64,000 bases of DNA from Polaromonas sp. GTDB lineage: Bacteria; Pseudomonadota; Gammaproteobacteria; Burkholderiales; Burkholderiaceae_C. A model generated the notes under the pieces. It searched no databases and was not told the DNA's origin. It saw only the letters and a program-made list of their open reading frames with translations. Positions 43,343 to 55,853 of the stretch are shown here, piece after piece. Position numbers and translations under genes: made by a program. The stretch covers positions 1 to 64,000 of the forward strand of contig NZ_JAQSDL010000120.1 of the NCBI RefSeq assembly GCF_029945895.1. Direction: 5' to 3'. Every line of letters begins with the position of its first letter. Positions within the stretch are counted from its first letter, which is position 1.

Positions 43343-44329
43343 ATGATGTTTGAACTGATTCTTCTGGCGCCCGTCGCCCAAGTCGAAACGCTGAGTGAGG
43401 CGCTGGATGCGCTCGACGCACTCAGTGTGTCGGTCGAAGATGCCGATGCACAAACGCCTGCCGAGCAGGCCCTGTTTGGCGAGCCCGGCATGCCGCCGCC
43501 CAAGGCCGGCTGGGAGCGTTCGCGCGTGGTGTCGCTTTTTCCGGATGAAGCCGGCGCGCGCGACGCGGCCCGTGTGTTGTCGGTGCAGGACTTTTTTGCT
43601 GGCTGCCAGCTGGTGGCCATTCAGGCGGTGCCCGAGCAGGACTGGGTGCGGCTTACCCAATCGCAATTCACACCCGTAGAGATCACCCCCGAATTCTGGA
43701 TTGTCCCGACCTGGCACGAGCCGCCCGCGCAGGCCCGGCAGGTGATCCGGCTGGACCCGGGGCTGGCTTTTGGCACGGGCACACACCCGACCACGCGCAT
43801 GTGTTTGCGCTGGATTGCTGGTGCCCCCACGCTCGGCACTGGCGTGTCCTCGCTGCCCCCCGAGGGGGCTAATTTCCCTGGGGGCGGCCCGTCGGGAAAT
43901 TCTGCTGCGCCAGATGTGGCTCCCCGGCGCATGCCTCTGGGTCGTGTGCTCGACTATGGCTGCGGCTCCGGCATTCTCGCCATTGGTGCGGCCAAGTTTG
44001 GTGCCTCCAGCATTGACGCGGTTGATATTGATGAAGCAGCCGTGCAGTCCACCCTGGCCAATGCCGAGGCGAACCATGTCAGCCTTTCCGCCGGCCTGCC
44101 CGACAAGGCCGAAGGCACGTACCAGACCGTGCTGGCCAACATCCTGGCCACGCCGCTCAAGGTGCTGGCGCCGCTGCTGTGCGCGCGTGTTGCTCCCGGT
44201 GGTGCATTGGTGCTGGCCGGCATTCTCGATCGGCAGGCCGACGAGCTCCAGGCCGCCTATGCGCCCTACTGTCAGCTGCAGGTGGCAGACCAGGAAGACG
44301 GCTGGATACTGATGACCGCCCGGCTCTGA
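43343..44329 (+). CDS. prmA: Ribosomal protein L11 methyltransferase with in-frame repeat insertion
   Basis: 328 residues, about 30-40 longer than usual. PrmA trimethylates ribosomal protein L11 with SAM. The N-terminal substrate domain, GTGTHPTTRMCLRW just before the catalytic fold, the SAM motif LDYGCGSGILAIGAAKFGA and NILATPLKVLAPLL are all visible. Between GTGTHPTTRMCLRWIA and GRVLDYGCG, a segment at about residues 160-198 (GAPTLGTGVSSLPPEGANF, then PGGGPSGNSAAPDVAP) is alien to the family and is the translation of a family A repeat. The frame is intact, so the protein may still work. Confidence 0.93.
   Translation: MMFELILLAPVAQVETLSEALDALDALSVSVEDADAQTPAEQALFGEPGMPPPKAGWERSRVVSLFPDEAGARDAARVLSVQDFFAGCQLVAIQAVPEQDWVRLTQSQFTPVEITPEFWIVPTWHEPPAQARQVIRLDPGLAFGTGTHPTTRMCLRWIAGAPTLGTGVSSLPPEGANFPGGGPSGNSAAPDVAPRRMPLGRVLDYGCGSGILAIGAAKFGASSIDAVDIDEAAVQSTLANAEANHVSLSAGLPDKAEGTYQTVLANILATPLKVLAPLLCARVAPGGALVLAGILDRQADELQAAYAPYCQLQVADQEDGWILMTARL
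43820..43900 (+). repeat. GC-rich repeat (family A, type 1) inside prmA
   Basis: GTGCCCCCACGCTCGGCACT, TGCCCCCCGAGGGGGCTAAT, TTCCCTGGGGGCGGCCCGTC, GGGAAATT. It aligns end to end with the reverse complement of each 80-bp unit in the rsmH-ftsL gap. Here it is coding and in frame. Confidence 0.8.
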
Positions 44330-44366
44330 GCGGGCGCGCGCCTTATCACGCCTCGTAGACGCCCCG

Positions 44367-44372
44367 TACAAT
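44367..44372 (+). promoter_or_regulatory. Promoter of the zinc-ribbon/DUF3426 gene
   Basis: TTATCA (44343-44348), 18 bp, TACAAT (44367-44372), ten bases before the ATG. No Shine-Dalgarno sequence in between, so the mRNA would have a leader of only a few bases. Confidence 0.5.
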
Positions 44373-44382
44373 AAGGTGCTAA

Positions 44383-45450
44383 ATGAGCCTGATTACGCGC
44401 TGTTCTGCCTGCGGCACGATGTTCAAAGTCGTGGCCGACCAACTCAAGATTTCCCAGGGCTGGGTGCGTTGCGGGCATTGCTCCGAAGTTTTTGACGCGG
44501 CAGCCAATCTGCAGCCCTACGCGCCCCAGTCCCCGGCGTCCCCCAACGACGAGCCGGTTTCCACCCCGGGGGATGCGCGGCCTGACATGCAGGAGAACAC
44601 TGGCCATGCGGCATCCGTGGCCCCCATGCTGGTGGCGCCTTCAGCGGAGCCTGAAGCCGCGTGGTCTGATCCCGAGCCGGCGCAAGAAGCCGCACTGGTT
44701 GCCGAGTCTTACTCGATGCCCGAAGTCCAGGTGTCGCCGTCGCCAGACCTCGCCGCCGACGTGTTTGCCTTTTCGGTGAGCCCGGAACCCTCGGATTTTT
44801 CTGCGGCGGCGGAACCCGTCGCGCGTGCGGGCTACACGGAAAGTGCCTTCGGTGAATCGGAAGCACCTGTCTCCGGGCACGTTCAAGAGGTGTCGTTTGT
44901 GCGCGATGCCAGGCGCGATGCCTTCTGGCGCCGGCCTGCACTGCGTGTGGCGCTGGGACTGACGGCAGTGGTGTTGCTGGCTGGCCTGGTGCTGCAGGTC
45001 GCCCTGTTCCAGAGGAACACGCTGGCCGTGTCCCAGCCCTGGTTGAGCCCGGCGCTTTCCACCCTGTGCGCCTCGCTGCGTTGCGAGATCAAGCCGCCCC
45101 AGCAGATTGAATCGGTGGTGATCGAAAGTTCGACCTTCAACAAGCTGGCCGCCGACGCCTACCGGCTCCAGGTGGTGATCCGGAACGCAGGTGCGATACC
45201 GTTGGCCCTGCCGTCGCTGGAGCTGACCCTGACCGACACCCAGGACCAGGCGCAGCTGCGGCGTGTGCTGACCCCGGCCGAACTGGGCGCCACCAGTCCC
45301 ACGCTGGCGGCAGGCGCCGAATTTTCAGGCGCTCTTGCCATCAGAATCCTGAATTCCCCGACCGACACCAGCGCCTCCCCGGCGTCTGCCGCGCGGCCTT
45401 TCGCTCCCTTGCGGATTGCCGGCTACCGGGTCCTTGCTTTTTATCCCTGA
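44383..45450 (+). CDS. Zinc-ribbon and DUF3426 domain membrane protein
   Basis: 355 residues. An N-terminal MJ0042-type zinc ribbon holds two CxxC pairs (RCSACGTMFKVV and VRCGHCSEVFD). A long acidic, Pro/Ser-rich region follows, then one membrane segment at about residues 187-206 (LRVALGLTAVVLLAGLVLQV), and a periplasmic DUF3426 domain (SSTFNKLAADAYRLQVVIRN, ALPSLELTLTDTQDQAQLRR). Function unknown. The gene commonly follows prmA in Burkholderiales. Confidence 0.85.
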   Translation: MSLITRCSACGTMFKVVADQLKISQGWVRCGHCSEVFDAAANLQPYAPQSPASPNDEPVSTPGDARPDMQENTGHAASVAPMLVAPSAEPEAAWSDPEPAQEAALVAESYSMPEVQVSPSPDLAADVFAFSVSPEPSDFSAAAEPVARAGYTESAFGESEAPVSGHVQEVSFVRDARRDAFWRRPALRVALGLTAVVLLAGLVLQVALFQRNTLAVSQPWLSPALSTLCASLRCEIKPPQQIESVVIESSTFNKLAADAYRLQVVIRNAGAIPLALPSLELTLTDTQDQAQLRRVLTPAELGATSPTLAAGAEFSGALAIRILNSPTDTSASPASAARPFAPLRIAGYRVLAFYP

Positions 45451-45466
45451 CTGAATCGAGATCTCC

Positions 45467-46369
45467 ATGCCTGCTGTAATTTGTGGTTCCCTGGCCTTTG
45501 ACACCATCATGACGTTTGAGGGCCGCTTTGCCGAGCAGATCCTGCCCGACCAGCTGCATATCCTCAATGTGTCCTTTCTGGTGCCCGCCCTGCGCCGGGA
45601 GTTTGGCGGCTGCGCCGGCAACATCGCCTACAGCCTGCAGCAGCTGGGTGGAACGCCATTGCCCATGGCCACCGTGGGTACCGACGGCGCCGAATATGTG
45701 GCGCGTCTGAACACGCTGGGTATCAGCACCGAGTTTGTCAGGGAGGTGGGTGACACCTACACCGCCCAGGCCATGATCATGACGGATCGCGACAACAACC
45801 AGATCACAGCTTTCCATCCAGGGGCGATGGGCCAGGCACACACGACAAAAATTGCACCGCGCGCCGATATCAACATCGGCATCATCTCGCCGGACGGACG
45901 CGACGCCATGCTGCAGCATGCCGAGCAGTTTCAGGCCGCCGGCATTCCTTTTGTGTTTGATCCCGGCCAGGGTCTGCCCATGTTTGACGGCAAGGACCTG
46001 GCGCATTTTGTCGAGCTGGCGAGCTGGGTCACGGTCAATGACTACGAAGCCAAACTGCTGTGTGACCGGACCGGCCTGTCCTGCGCCGAGATCTCGAAGC
46101 GGGTGCAGGGCCTGGTGGTCACGCTGGGTGCGCAGGGTTGCGAGGTCTGGGTGGACGGCGACAAGACACTCGTCGCGCCGGTGGCGGCCAGGGAAGTGGT
46201 GGACCCCACCGGTTGCGGCGACGCTTTTCGTGGGGCCTTGCTGTTCGGGCTTGAAAAGGGCTGGTCGCTGTTGCGCTGCGCCGAACTGGGCAACCGCGTC
46301 GGTGCCCACAAGATTGCTTTCCGCGGCGGCCAGAACTACACCCTCACCACCGCCCAGACCGGCCTCTAA
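45467..46369 (+). CDS. PfkB family carbohydrate kinase, adenosine kinase-like
   Basis: 300 residues, ATG 16 bases after the DUF3426 gene. Ribokinase fold: N-terminal GSLAFDTIMTFEGRF, FGGCAGNIAYSLQQLGG, and the anion-hole/catalytic-base motif DPTGCGDAFRGALLFGLE. The gene order prmA - DUF3426 - adenosine kinase is usual in this group, and the sequence is closest in style to bacterial adenosine kinases; substrate is inferred. A family B repeat follows its stop. Confidence 0.85.
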   Translation: MPAVICGSLAFDTIMTFEGRFAEQILPDQLHILNVSFLVPALRREFGGCAGNIAYSLQQLGGTPLPMATVGTDGAEYVARLNTLGISTEFVREVGDTYTAQAMIMTDRDNNQITAFHPGAMGQAHTTKIAPRADINIGIISPDGRDAMLQHAEQFQAAGIPFVFDPGQGLPMFDGKDLAHFVELASWVTVNDYEAKLLCDRTGLSCAEISKRVQGLVVTLGAQGCEVWVDGDKTLVAPVAAREVVDPTGCGDAFRGALLFGLEKGWSLLRCAELGNRVGAHKIAFRGGQNYTLTTAQTGL

Positions 46370-46386
46370 ACGCAGGTGTTGGAAGC

Positions 46387-46442
46387 AAAAAAAGGCTTCC
46401 AGCCCTTTCTACGCGTGCGCAATCAGCTACTGAATTTGTAGC
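46387..46442 (+). repeat. AT-rich dispersed repeat (family B)
   Basis: AAAAAAAGGCTTCCAGCCCT, GTGCGCAATCAGCTACTGAA, TTTGTAGC. It begins about 18 bases after the kinase stop and may serve as its 3' end. Confidence 0.75.
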
Positions 46443-46513
46443 AGACAGATTGCTCTCGCGTGACCCGCTGCCCTGAAAAGGCGCGGCAGATGCGCTGCAC
46501 GACCACCCTGAAA

Positions 46514-46547
46514 GTAAAAAAGCCCGGCATCTTGCGATGTCGGGCTT
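46514..46547 (-). terminator. Rho-independent terminator of the H1-like gene
   Basis: A 12-bp stem AAGCCCGGCATC / GATGTCGGGCTT with a TTGC loop, followed on the minus strand by a T-run. It lies 20 bases after the stop of the minus-strand gene. Confidence 0.8.
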
Positions 46548-46567
46548 CAGGCCAAGTGCCTTACTGC

Positions 46568-47035
46568 TTACGGCTTGCTGGCTGTAGGAAACGGCCAGGC
46601 AGCTTGCGGGTTCAGAGTTGTCTGAGCCGCAGGGGCAGCCGGAGCAGCAGGAGCTTTGGCAGCGGGTTTTTTCGCGGCTTTCTTCGCAGCGGGTTTTTTC
46701 GCTGCTTTCTTGGCTGCTGGCTTTTTGGCAGCGGGTTTCTTCGCAGCAGCTTTCTTCGCTGGCGCTTTTTTCGCTACTTTTTTCGCCGCAGGCTTTTTAG
46801 CTGCTGCTTTTTTTGCAGCTGGCTTTTTGGCCGCTACTTTCTTGGCCGGGGCTTTTTTCGCTGGCGCTTTTTTCGCAGGAGCTTTTTTAGCTGCTACTTT
46901 TTTCGCAGGCGCTTTTTTGGCCGGGGCTTTTTTCGCTGCTACTTTTTTAGCGGGCGCTTTTTTAGCCGCTACTTTTTTCGCAGGGGCTTTCTTTGGAGCA
47001 GCTTTTTTAGCCGCAGTTTTTTTCGCAGTTGCCAT
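46568..47035 (-). CDS. Histone H1-like nucleoid protein
   Basis: 155 residues from the ATG at 47035, with AAGGAG upstream. Almost entirely built of [16 protein letters not shown] repeats: Lys, Ala and Pro make up nearly all of residues 3-125, and a short non-repetitive tail ends [17 protein letters not shown]. Such AlgP/HctB-like proteins bind and condense DNA and are common in Burkholderiales; repeat number varies readily by slippage. The opposite strand gives a long Phe-rich frame that is an artefact. It ends in a strong terminator. Confidence 0.9.
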   Translation of the reverse strand: MATAKKTAAKKAAPKKAPAKKVAAKKAPAKKVAAKKAPAKKAPAKKVAAKKAPAKKAPAKKAPAKKVAAKKPAAKKAAAKKPAAKKVAKKAPAKKAAAKKPAAKKPAAKKAAKKPAAKKAAKKPAAKAPAAPAAPAAQTTLNPQAAWPFPTASKP

Positions 47036-47225
47036 AGTTTTCTCCTTGATCACATTGCAAAGATCACTTCACGTCTAGGAGTACGCGAAGCGATTCACGG
47101 CGTTGGGCTGTCGGCGAACCGGGCCCAGCGCCGCGAACACGGGAGCAAAGCCCAACTCGCGCACTTCTGGGGTGCGGTCAGTGGTCAATGCAAGTCTGGA
47201 AATCATTGTTGTGTCGGCTTGTCTG
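47036..47225. other. nrdB - H1-like gene gap
   Basis: 190 bases. Upstream of the H1-like gene on the minus strand, only the ribosome binding site (AAGGAGAAAACT region) is clear. I see no other feature. Confidence 0.3.
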
Positions 47226-48431
47226 TCAGTCCCAGGAGAGAGCGCCACCGGACTGGTACTCGATCACACGGGTTTCGAAAAAGTTGCGTTCCTTTTTCAG
47301 GTCAATCATCTCGCTCATCCAGGGGAACGGGTTTTCCTCGTTCGGGAACAGCGTCTCCAGGCCGATCTGCGTGGCGCGGCGGTTGGCGATGTAACGCAGG
47401 TAGCCCTTGAACATGGAGGCATTCAGGCCCAGCACGCCACGCGGCATGGTGTCCTCGGCATAGCGGTATTCGAGCTCGACCGCCTTCATGAACAACGCCT
47501 TGATCTCGGCCTTGAACTCGGCGGTCCACAGCAGCGGGTTCTCGAGCTTGAGCTGGTTGATCAGGTCGATGCCGAAATTGCAGTGCATGGACTCGTCGCG
47601 CAGGATGTACTGGTATTGCTCGGCGGCACCGGTCATCTTGTTCTGGCGGCCCAACGCCAGGATTTGCGTGAAGCCGACGTAGAAGAACAGGCCTTCCATC
47701 AGGCAGGCAAACACGATCAGGGATTTCAACAGGGTCTGGTCCGCTTCCTGGGTGCCGGTTTTGAAGTTGGGGTCCGAGATCGCGTCGATGAAGGGGATCA
47801 GGAACTGGTCCTTGTCCCGGATCGATTGCACTTCGTTGTAGGCGTTGAAGATCTCGCTTTCGTCCAGACCCAGCGACTCGGTGATGTACTGGTAGGCGTG
47901 GGTGTGAATGGCTTCTTCAAAGGCCTGGCGCAACAAAAACTGGCGGCACTCGGGTGCCGTGATGTGGCGGTAGGTACCCAGCACGATGTTGTTGGCGGCC
48001 AGCGAATCGGCTGTCACAAAAAAACCGAGGTTGCGTTTGACCAGACGGCGTTCGTCTTCGGTCAGGCCGTTCGGATCTTTCCAGAGCGCGATGTCGCGCG
48101 TCATGTTCACTTCCTGCGGCATCCAGTGATTGGCGCAGCTGGCCAGGTATTTTTCCCAAGCCCATTTGTACTTGAACGGGACCAGCTGGTTGACATCGGT
48201 CTGGCCGTTGATGATGCGTTTGTCAGCGGCCTTGACGCGATGGGCCGTGGGTGCGACGGTGGCCGGTGCTGCGCGCACGCCTGAAGAAGTCAGGGCGCTG
48301 TCGTCGAGCATGCGGGCTGCAGCGTGGGGCTGCAAAGAAAGAGGCGGAAGTTCCATCGAGCGGCCTTCGGGAAGGGCGCTGACAAGAGGTTTTTGCAACG
48401 ATGGTTTAGCTTCTTCGTCCCAGGTCAACAT
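47226..48431 (-). CDS. nrdB: Class Ia ribonucleotide reductase, beta subunit
   Basis: 401 residues from the ATG at 48431, with GGAAAC before it; an in-frame TTG four codons earlier is less likely. NrdB holds the diiron-tyrosyl radical that starts dNTP synthesis. Iron ligands are visible in [28 protein letters not shown] (Glu, His and the likely radical Tyr) and [10 protein letters not shown]. The N-terminal ~70 residues are an unstructured extension. The C-terminal tail ends [10 protein letters not shown]. It follows nrdA after 133 bases. Confidence 0.95.
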   Translation of the reverse strand: MLTWDEEAKPSLQKPLVSALPEGRSMELPPLSLQPHAAARMLDDSALTSSGVRAAPATVAPTAHRVKAADKRIINGQTDVNQLVPFKYKWAWEKYLASCANHWMPQEVNMTRDIALWKDPNGLTEDERRLVKRNLGFFVTADSLAANNIVLGTYRHITAPECRQFLLRQAFEEAIHTHAYQYITESLGLDESEIFNAYNEVQSIRDKDQFLIPFIDAISDPNFKTGTQEADQTLLKSLIVFACLMEGLFFYVGFTQILALGRQNKMTGAAEQYQYILRDESMHCNFGIDLINQLKLENPLLWTAEFKAEIKALFMKAVELEYRYAEDTMPRGVLGLNASMFKGYLRYIANRRATQIGLETLFPNEENPFPWMSEMIDLKKERNFFETRVIEYQSGGALSWD

Positions 48432-48530
48432 AGATGTTTCCAATAAGTTGGATTATGAAAGCAGCGATACAAAATGAAAAGTGTTCATTCACATCGCTCT
48501 GAATTAGTGTTGCTCAATTACATCGAATCA

Positions 48531-48552
48531 GGCGCCGGATTTTCCCGGCGCC
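48531..48552 (-). other. Stem-loop between nrdA and nrdB
   Basis: GGCGCCGG and CCGGCGCC form a perfect 8-bp stem around a six-base loop. On the minus strand it falls 13 bases after the nrdA stop and lacks a T-run, so it may stabilise or partly attenuate the transcript rather than end it. Confidence 0.45.
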
Positions 48553-48564
48553 GTGTTCCGTTTT

Positions 48565-51471
<2,907 letters not shown>

Positions 51472-51618
51472 GTTTTCCTCGTTGTGTGTTGTTGTTGGTG
51501 AGTTCGATGTGATTCAGGACAGGAAGAAGGGCTGACGGTTGCCCGTGGGCTGGCTGGGTGGCGGGCGTTCCTCGGGGCTGTCGGGTACCTGAATTCATCC
51601 GTCGGATAGAGGGCTAAG

Positions 51619-51665
51619 ACACTATACCTAGGGTCTGGAGTGATTTCAAGCACTACAGGTAGTGT
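51619..51665 (-). promoter_or_regulatory. Paired NrdR boxes upstream of nrdA
   Basis: Box 1 at 51619-51634 (ACACTATACCTAGGGT) and box 2 at 51650-51665 (GCACTACAGGTAGTGT) both match the NrdR consensus acaCwAtATaTwGtgt well. Their centres are 31 bp apart, three helical turns, the standard arrangement. NrdR with ATP/dATP bound represses nrd genes here. Confidence 0.8.
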
Positions 51666-51879
51666 ATCGGCCTTGAATCGCTGCGTCACGTCCCGCTTAC
51701 TTTTTGTGGCTTTTTTTTGCAGGAAAAAATGCACAAGCCTGGGTCCTCATGGGTGCCCCGAAGCTGGGCATCCGCTGGCCGAATCCGCGCCGATCAGGTG
51801 TTCATGCGCCTTGCGAGGCGATCAGTGTTCCGATGGGCAGGATGTTCGCGGGCGGCGCGCAAGGCCCGCGCCAGCCTCA
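51666..51879. other. Gap between the nrdA operator and ampD
   Basis: 214 bases. A T-rich stretch (51700-51722) is followed by an ATG with AGGAAAAA before it (51729), opening a frame of about 58 Arg-rich codons on the + strand to 51905. I do not accept it as a gene. Nothing else is evident. Confidence 0.3.
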
Positions 51880-52453
51880 TCAGGCGCTTGCGGGAAAACA
51901 CTTAGACGGCAAGCCCAGGGAATCCTGCAATCGGGGCCAGTCGAAGCCGGGCCCCGGGTCCTGCTTGCGGCCGGGTGCAATGTGTTCGTGGCCGGCCAGG
52001 TGCGTGATCGGGTAATGGCGCATCAGCGCCGCGCAGACGCTGGCCAGGGTTTCGTACTGGGCGGATTCGAACAGTCCGCCTTCCACGCCTTCGAGTTCGA
52101 TGCCCACCGAGTCGTCATTGCAGTTGCTTTTGCCGCGGTAGCCAGATTCGCCTGCATGCCAGGCGCGCGCATCGCAGCTGACAAATTGCCAGAGTTGCCC
52201 GGACCGGTTGATGAAAAAATGGGAAGACACCTGCAAGCCGCGTATCGACTGAAAATAGGGATGGGCGTCCCAGTCCAGCTGGTTGGTGAACAGGCGTTGC
52301 ACCTGGCCATTGCCAAATTCGCCCGGGGGCAGACTGATGGAGTGGATGACGATCAGGTCAATGCAGGCCGACGCAGGGCGCTGACCGAAGTTCGGCGAGG
52401 CCTGCGCCCGGGCATAGCGGTACCAGCCTTCCTGCCACAGCGCGGACACCGCC

Positions 52454-52479
<26 letters not shown>
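51880..52479 (-). CDS. ampD: 1,6-anhydro-N-acetylmuramyl-L-alanine amidase
   Basis: 199 residues. AmpD removes peptides from anhydro-muropeptides in the cytoplasm during wall recycling and so affects AmpR/beta-lactamase signalling where present. Amidase_2 fold: LIVIHSISLPPGEFG with the first zinc His, SSHFFINRSGQLWQFV, RAWHAGES with the second His, and GHEHIAPGRKQDPGPGFDW with the last ligands. It overlaps pilR by 26 bases at the end of the operon. Confidence 0.93.
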
Positions 52480-53871
<1,392 letters not shown>

Positions 53872-53875
<4 letters not shown>

Positions 53876-55617
53876 GGTGTTCCCTGGATGTCAGACCACA
53901 TTGTGTCAAAACCCGCCCTGGACAAAGCTTGCTCGGCCCCGACGGGCCGGAAGAGGACAAAAAACTCGTTACCTTCCACGGTGTTGCGGACGTTCCGCTG
54001 GTAGCCTATGAGTGCACCATGACGTTCGCAGAGCTCCCTGCATATATACAGCCCCAGCCCGCTGGAGCGGCTCTCCGAGGAAAAAAACGGCTCAAACAGA
54101 TGCGACTGCACCGTTTTTTCCAGCGGTTTCCCGTCGCTCCAGACCGACAGCCGGGGCTGCCCGGTGGGGGTGATTCCAGTGGTGACCTGTATCGCATCGC
54201 CGCCTGTGCTGGCATAACGCAGGGCGTTGTCCAGCAGGTTGACCATCAGGCGCCGCAGGTGCTCGCCCTCGAACAGCACGGCAGTCCGGTCGGCACCTGC
54301 ACGCAGGCGCAAGCGCTGGCCCGAGGCCGTTTGCTGTGTCCAGTCCGAGCAGATGTGCTGCAGCATGTCATCGAGCGGCAGGGCGCTGGTCTGCACTTGG
54401 GGACCCTGCTCCTGAACGCGGGAGATGTTGAGAATTTCCTCGACGATCCTGGCAAGCCGCTGAGCGTTTTGCCGGACCATGCCTGTGAGCTGTCGCTGCC
54501 CGGGATCCTGCAGGTCTTCTTCCAGCAGGGCATTGGCCTGCGTGATGGCTGCCAGCGGGTTCCTGATTTCGTGGGCAACTGCGGCTGACATGCGTCCCAT
54601 GGCGGCCATTTTTTCGGTGCGCACCCGGGCTTCCATTTCCCGCAGGTCTTCCAGGAACATCACGCACAGGCTCTCGTGCGAGCCGTCGCGCGAGGCGGCC
54701 AGCCGGGTGCGCACCTGCAGCCGACGGGCATGGCGTGAGGCATGTTCCAGGCTCACGTCGGCCTGCTGCGGCCTGCGCTGCTCAAACGTCAGTTGCGCCA
54801 GCGCCGCCAGTGGTTGCCAGGCCGTCTCGGCAGCCAGCACAAAGGGGGCCGCGCGGGCCGCGTCCTGGGTGGCCAGCAAACGCAATGAGGCCGGGTTGGC
54901 CGCCCGCGCGACGCCGTGGGTGTCGATCACCAGCACGCCGTCGACCAGCGTGTCGATCACCAGTTCATTGACCTGGGTCTGCATGCGTGCGGCTGACTGG
55001 CTGCGTTCGGCGCGCTGTTGTTCCCTCGACAGGCGCAGGGCCAGCTGGTTGGCGAGCAGGGCAATGATGAAAAAACCGGACCCGCTCAGACCCGCCTGCA
55101 GAAAGCGCGCTGCAGCATCGCCCGGCAATTGCAGGGAAGCCCACCAGGCATCGGCCAGCAGCAGCAACGCCACGCTGGCGGCGGTCCCCAGGGCCAGCAG
55201 GATGGGGCCCAGCACGGAAGCCAGCAGCACAGGTAACGCGAACAGCGCGGTGTAGTTGATCGCCCCTGACTGCAGGAAATTGAGGGCCGAAAACGCCAGC
55301 ACGTCCAGACCAACCGTCGAAAGCCACTGGGCATCGAAGGTGCTGCCTGGTGGTTTCGGATGGGCCCAGACACGGATGGCGAGCGCCGCAATAAAGTAGG
55401 CCACACACAGCGCGATCATGGCCTTGCCGACGGGCTGGCCCAGGGCATAAATAGAGGCCTGCAGGGCAAGCAGCACGGTGGCCAGCGTCACGCGGGCCGC
55501 CATGAATGCCCGCCACAGCCGGCCGAAGGACTCGCTGCCGGCGTCCGATTCCCAGGCGCCGGATTTCTCTACCGGGCCAAACCAGGAATTCCCGGAGTCC
55601 GGAGCCGCCCTGGCCAT
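53872..55617 (-). CDS. pilS: Sensor histidine kinase PilS
   Basis: 581 residues. The N-terminal ~220 residues hold about six membrane segments. A PAS-like part (VIDTLVDGVLVIDTHGVARA) follows, then the HisKA phosphorylation site AAVAHEIRNPLAAITQAN and a HATPase domain (MVNLLDNALRYAS, SSGLGLYICRELCERHG). PilS controls PilR in type IV pilus regulation. The upstream PP0621 gene ends at its first base. Confidence 0.9.
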
Positions 55618-55853
55618 CAGCCCTCGGCTTGGCGACGATGCGCGTCGCTGCAGTAAAACCCGTTTCCACCGGGCAGGGCGTCGGAACGGGGCAGATGCAC
55701 GGCGCAGACGGCGCAGGCAACCACTTCCGTAGGCGGCTGGCCGGTCCGGCCGGCTGGCTGCGCGGGTGGCTTGTCCTGCCGTTCGGCGCGCCGGTTGCTG
55801 CGCCAGAGCCAGAGGACCACCAGCACCAGGACGATCACCAACAGGTATTTCAT
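55617..55853 (-). CDS. PP0621 family protein
   Basis: 78 residues. One N-terminal membrane helix (MKYLLVIVLVLVVLWLWR), a short Pro/Gln-rich linker, and a C-terminal CAVCAVHLPRSDALPG...GFYCSDAHRRQ, which looks like a small treble-clef type zinc site (two Cys, His, Cys/His). Function unknown. It overlaps the ccsA-like gene by four bases and pilS by one, a conserved order in Burkholderiales. Confidence 0.85.
   Translation of the reverse strand: MKYLLVIVLVLVVLWLWRSNRRAERQDKPPAQPAGRTGQPPTEVVACAVCAVHLPRSDALPGGNGFYCSDAHRRQAEG

Noticed and set aside
46568..47035. CRISPR-like or satellite repeat array
   Set aside because: The repeats are codon-based KKAP units in one frame with no spacers.
46460..47410. 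Long Phe/Arg-rich frame on the + strand
   Set aside because: It is the complement of the Lys/Ala repeats of the H1-like gene; open only because of the repeat structure.
51717..51905. Short Arg-rich frame on the + strand near ampD, with AGGAAAAA before ATG
   Set aside because: No recognisable family and biased composition; it overlaps the 3' end of ampD on the opposite strand. Could be real but not supported.
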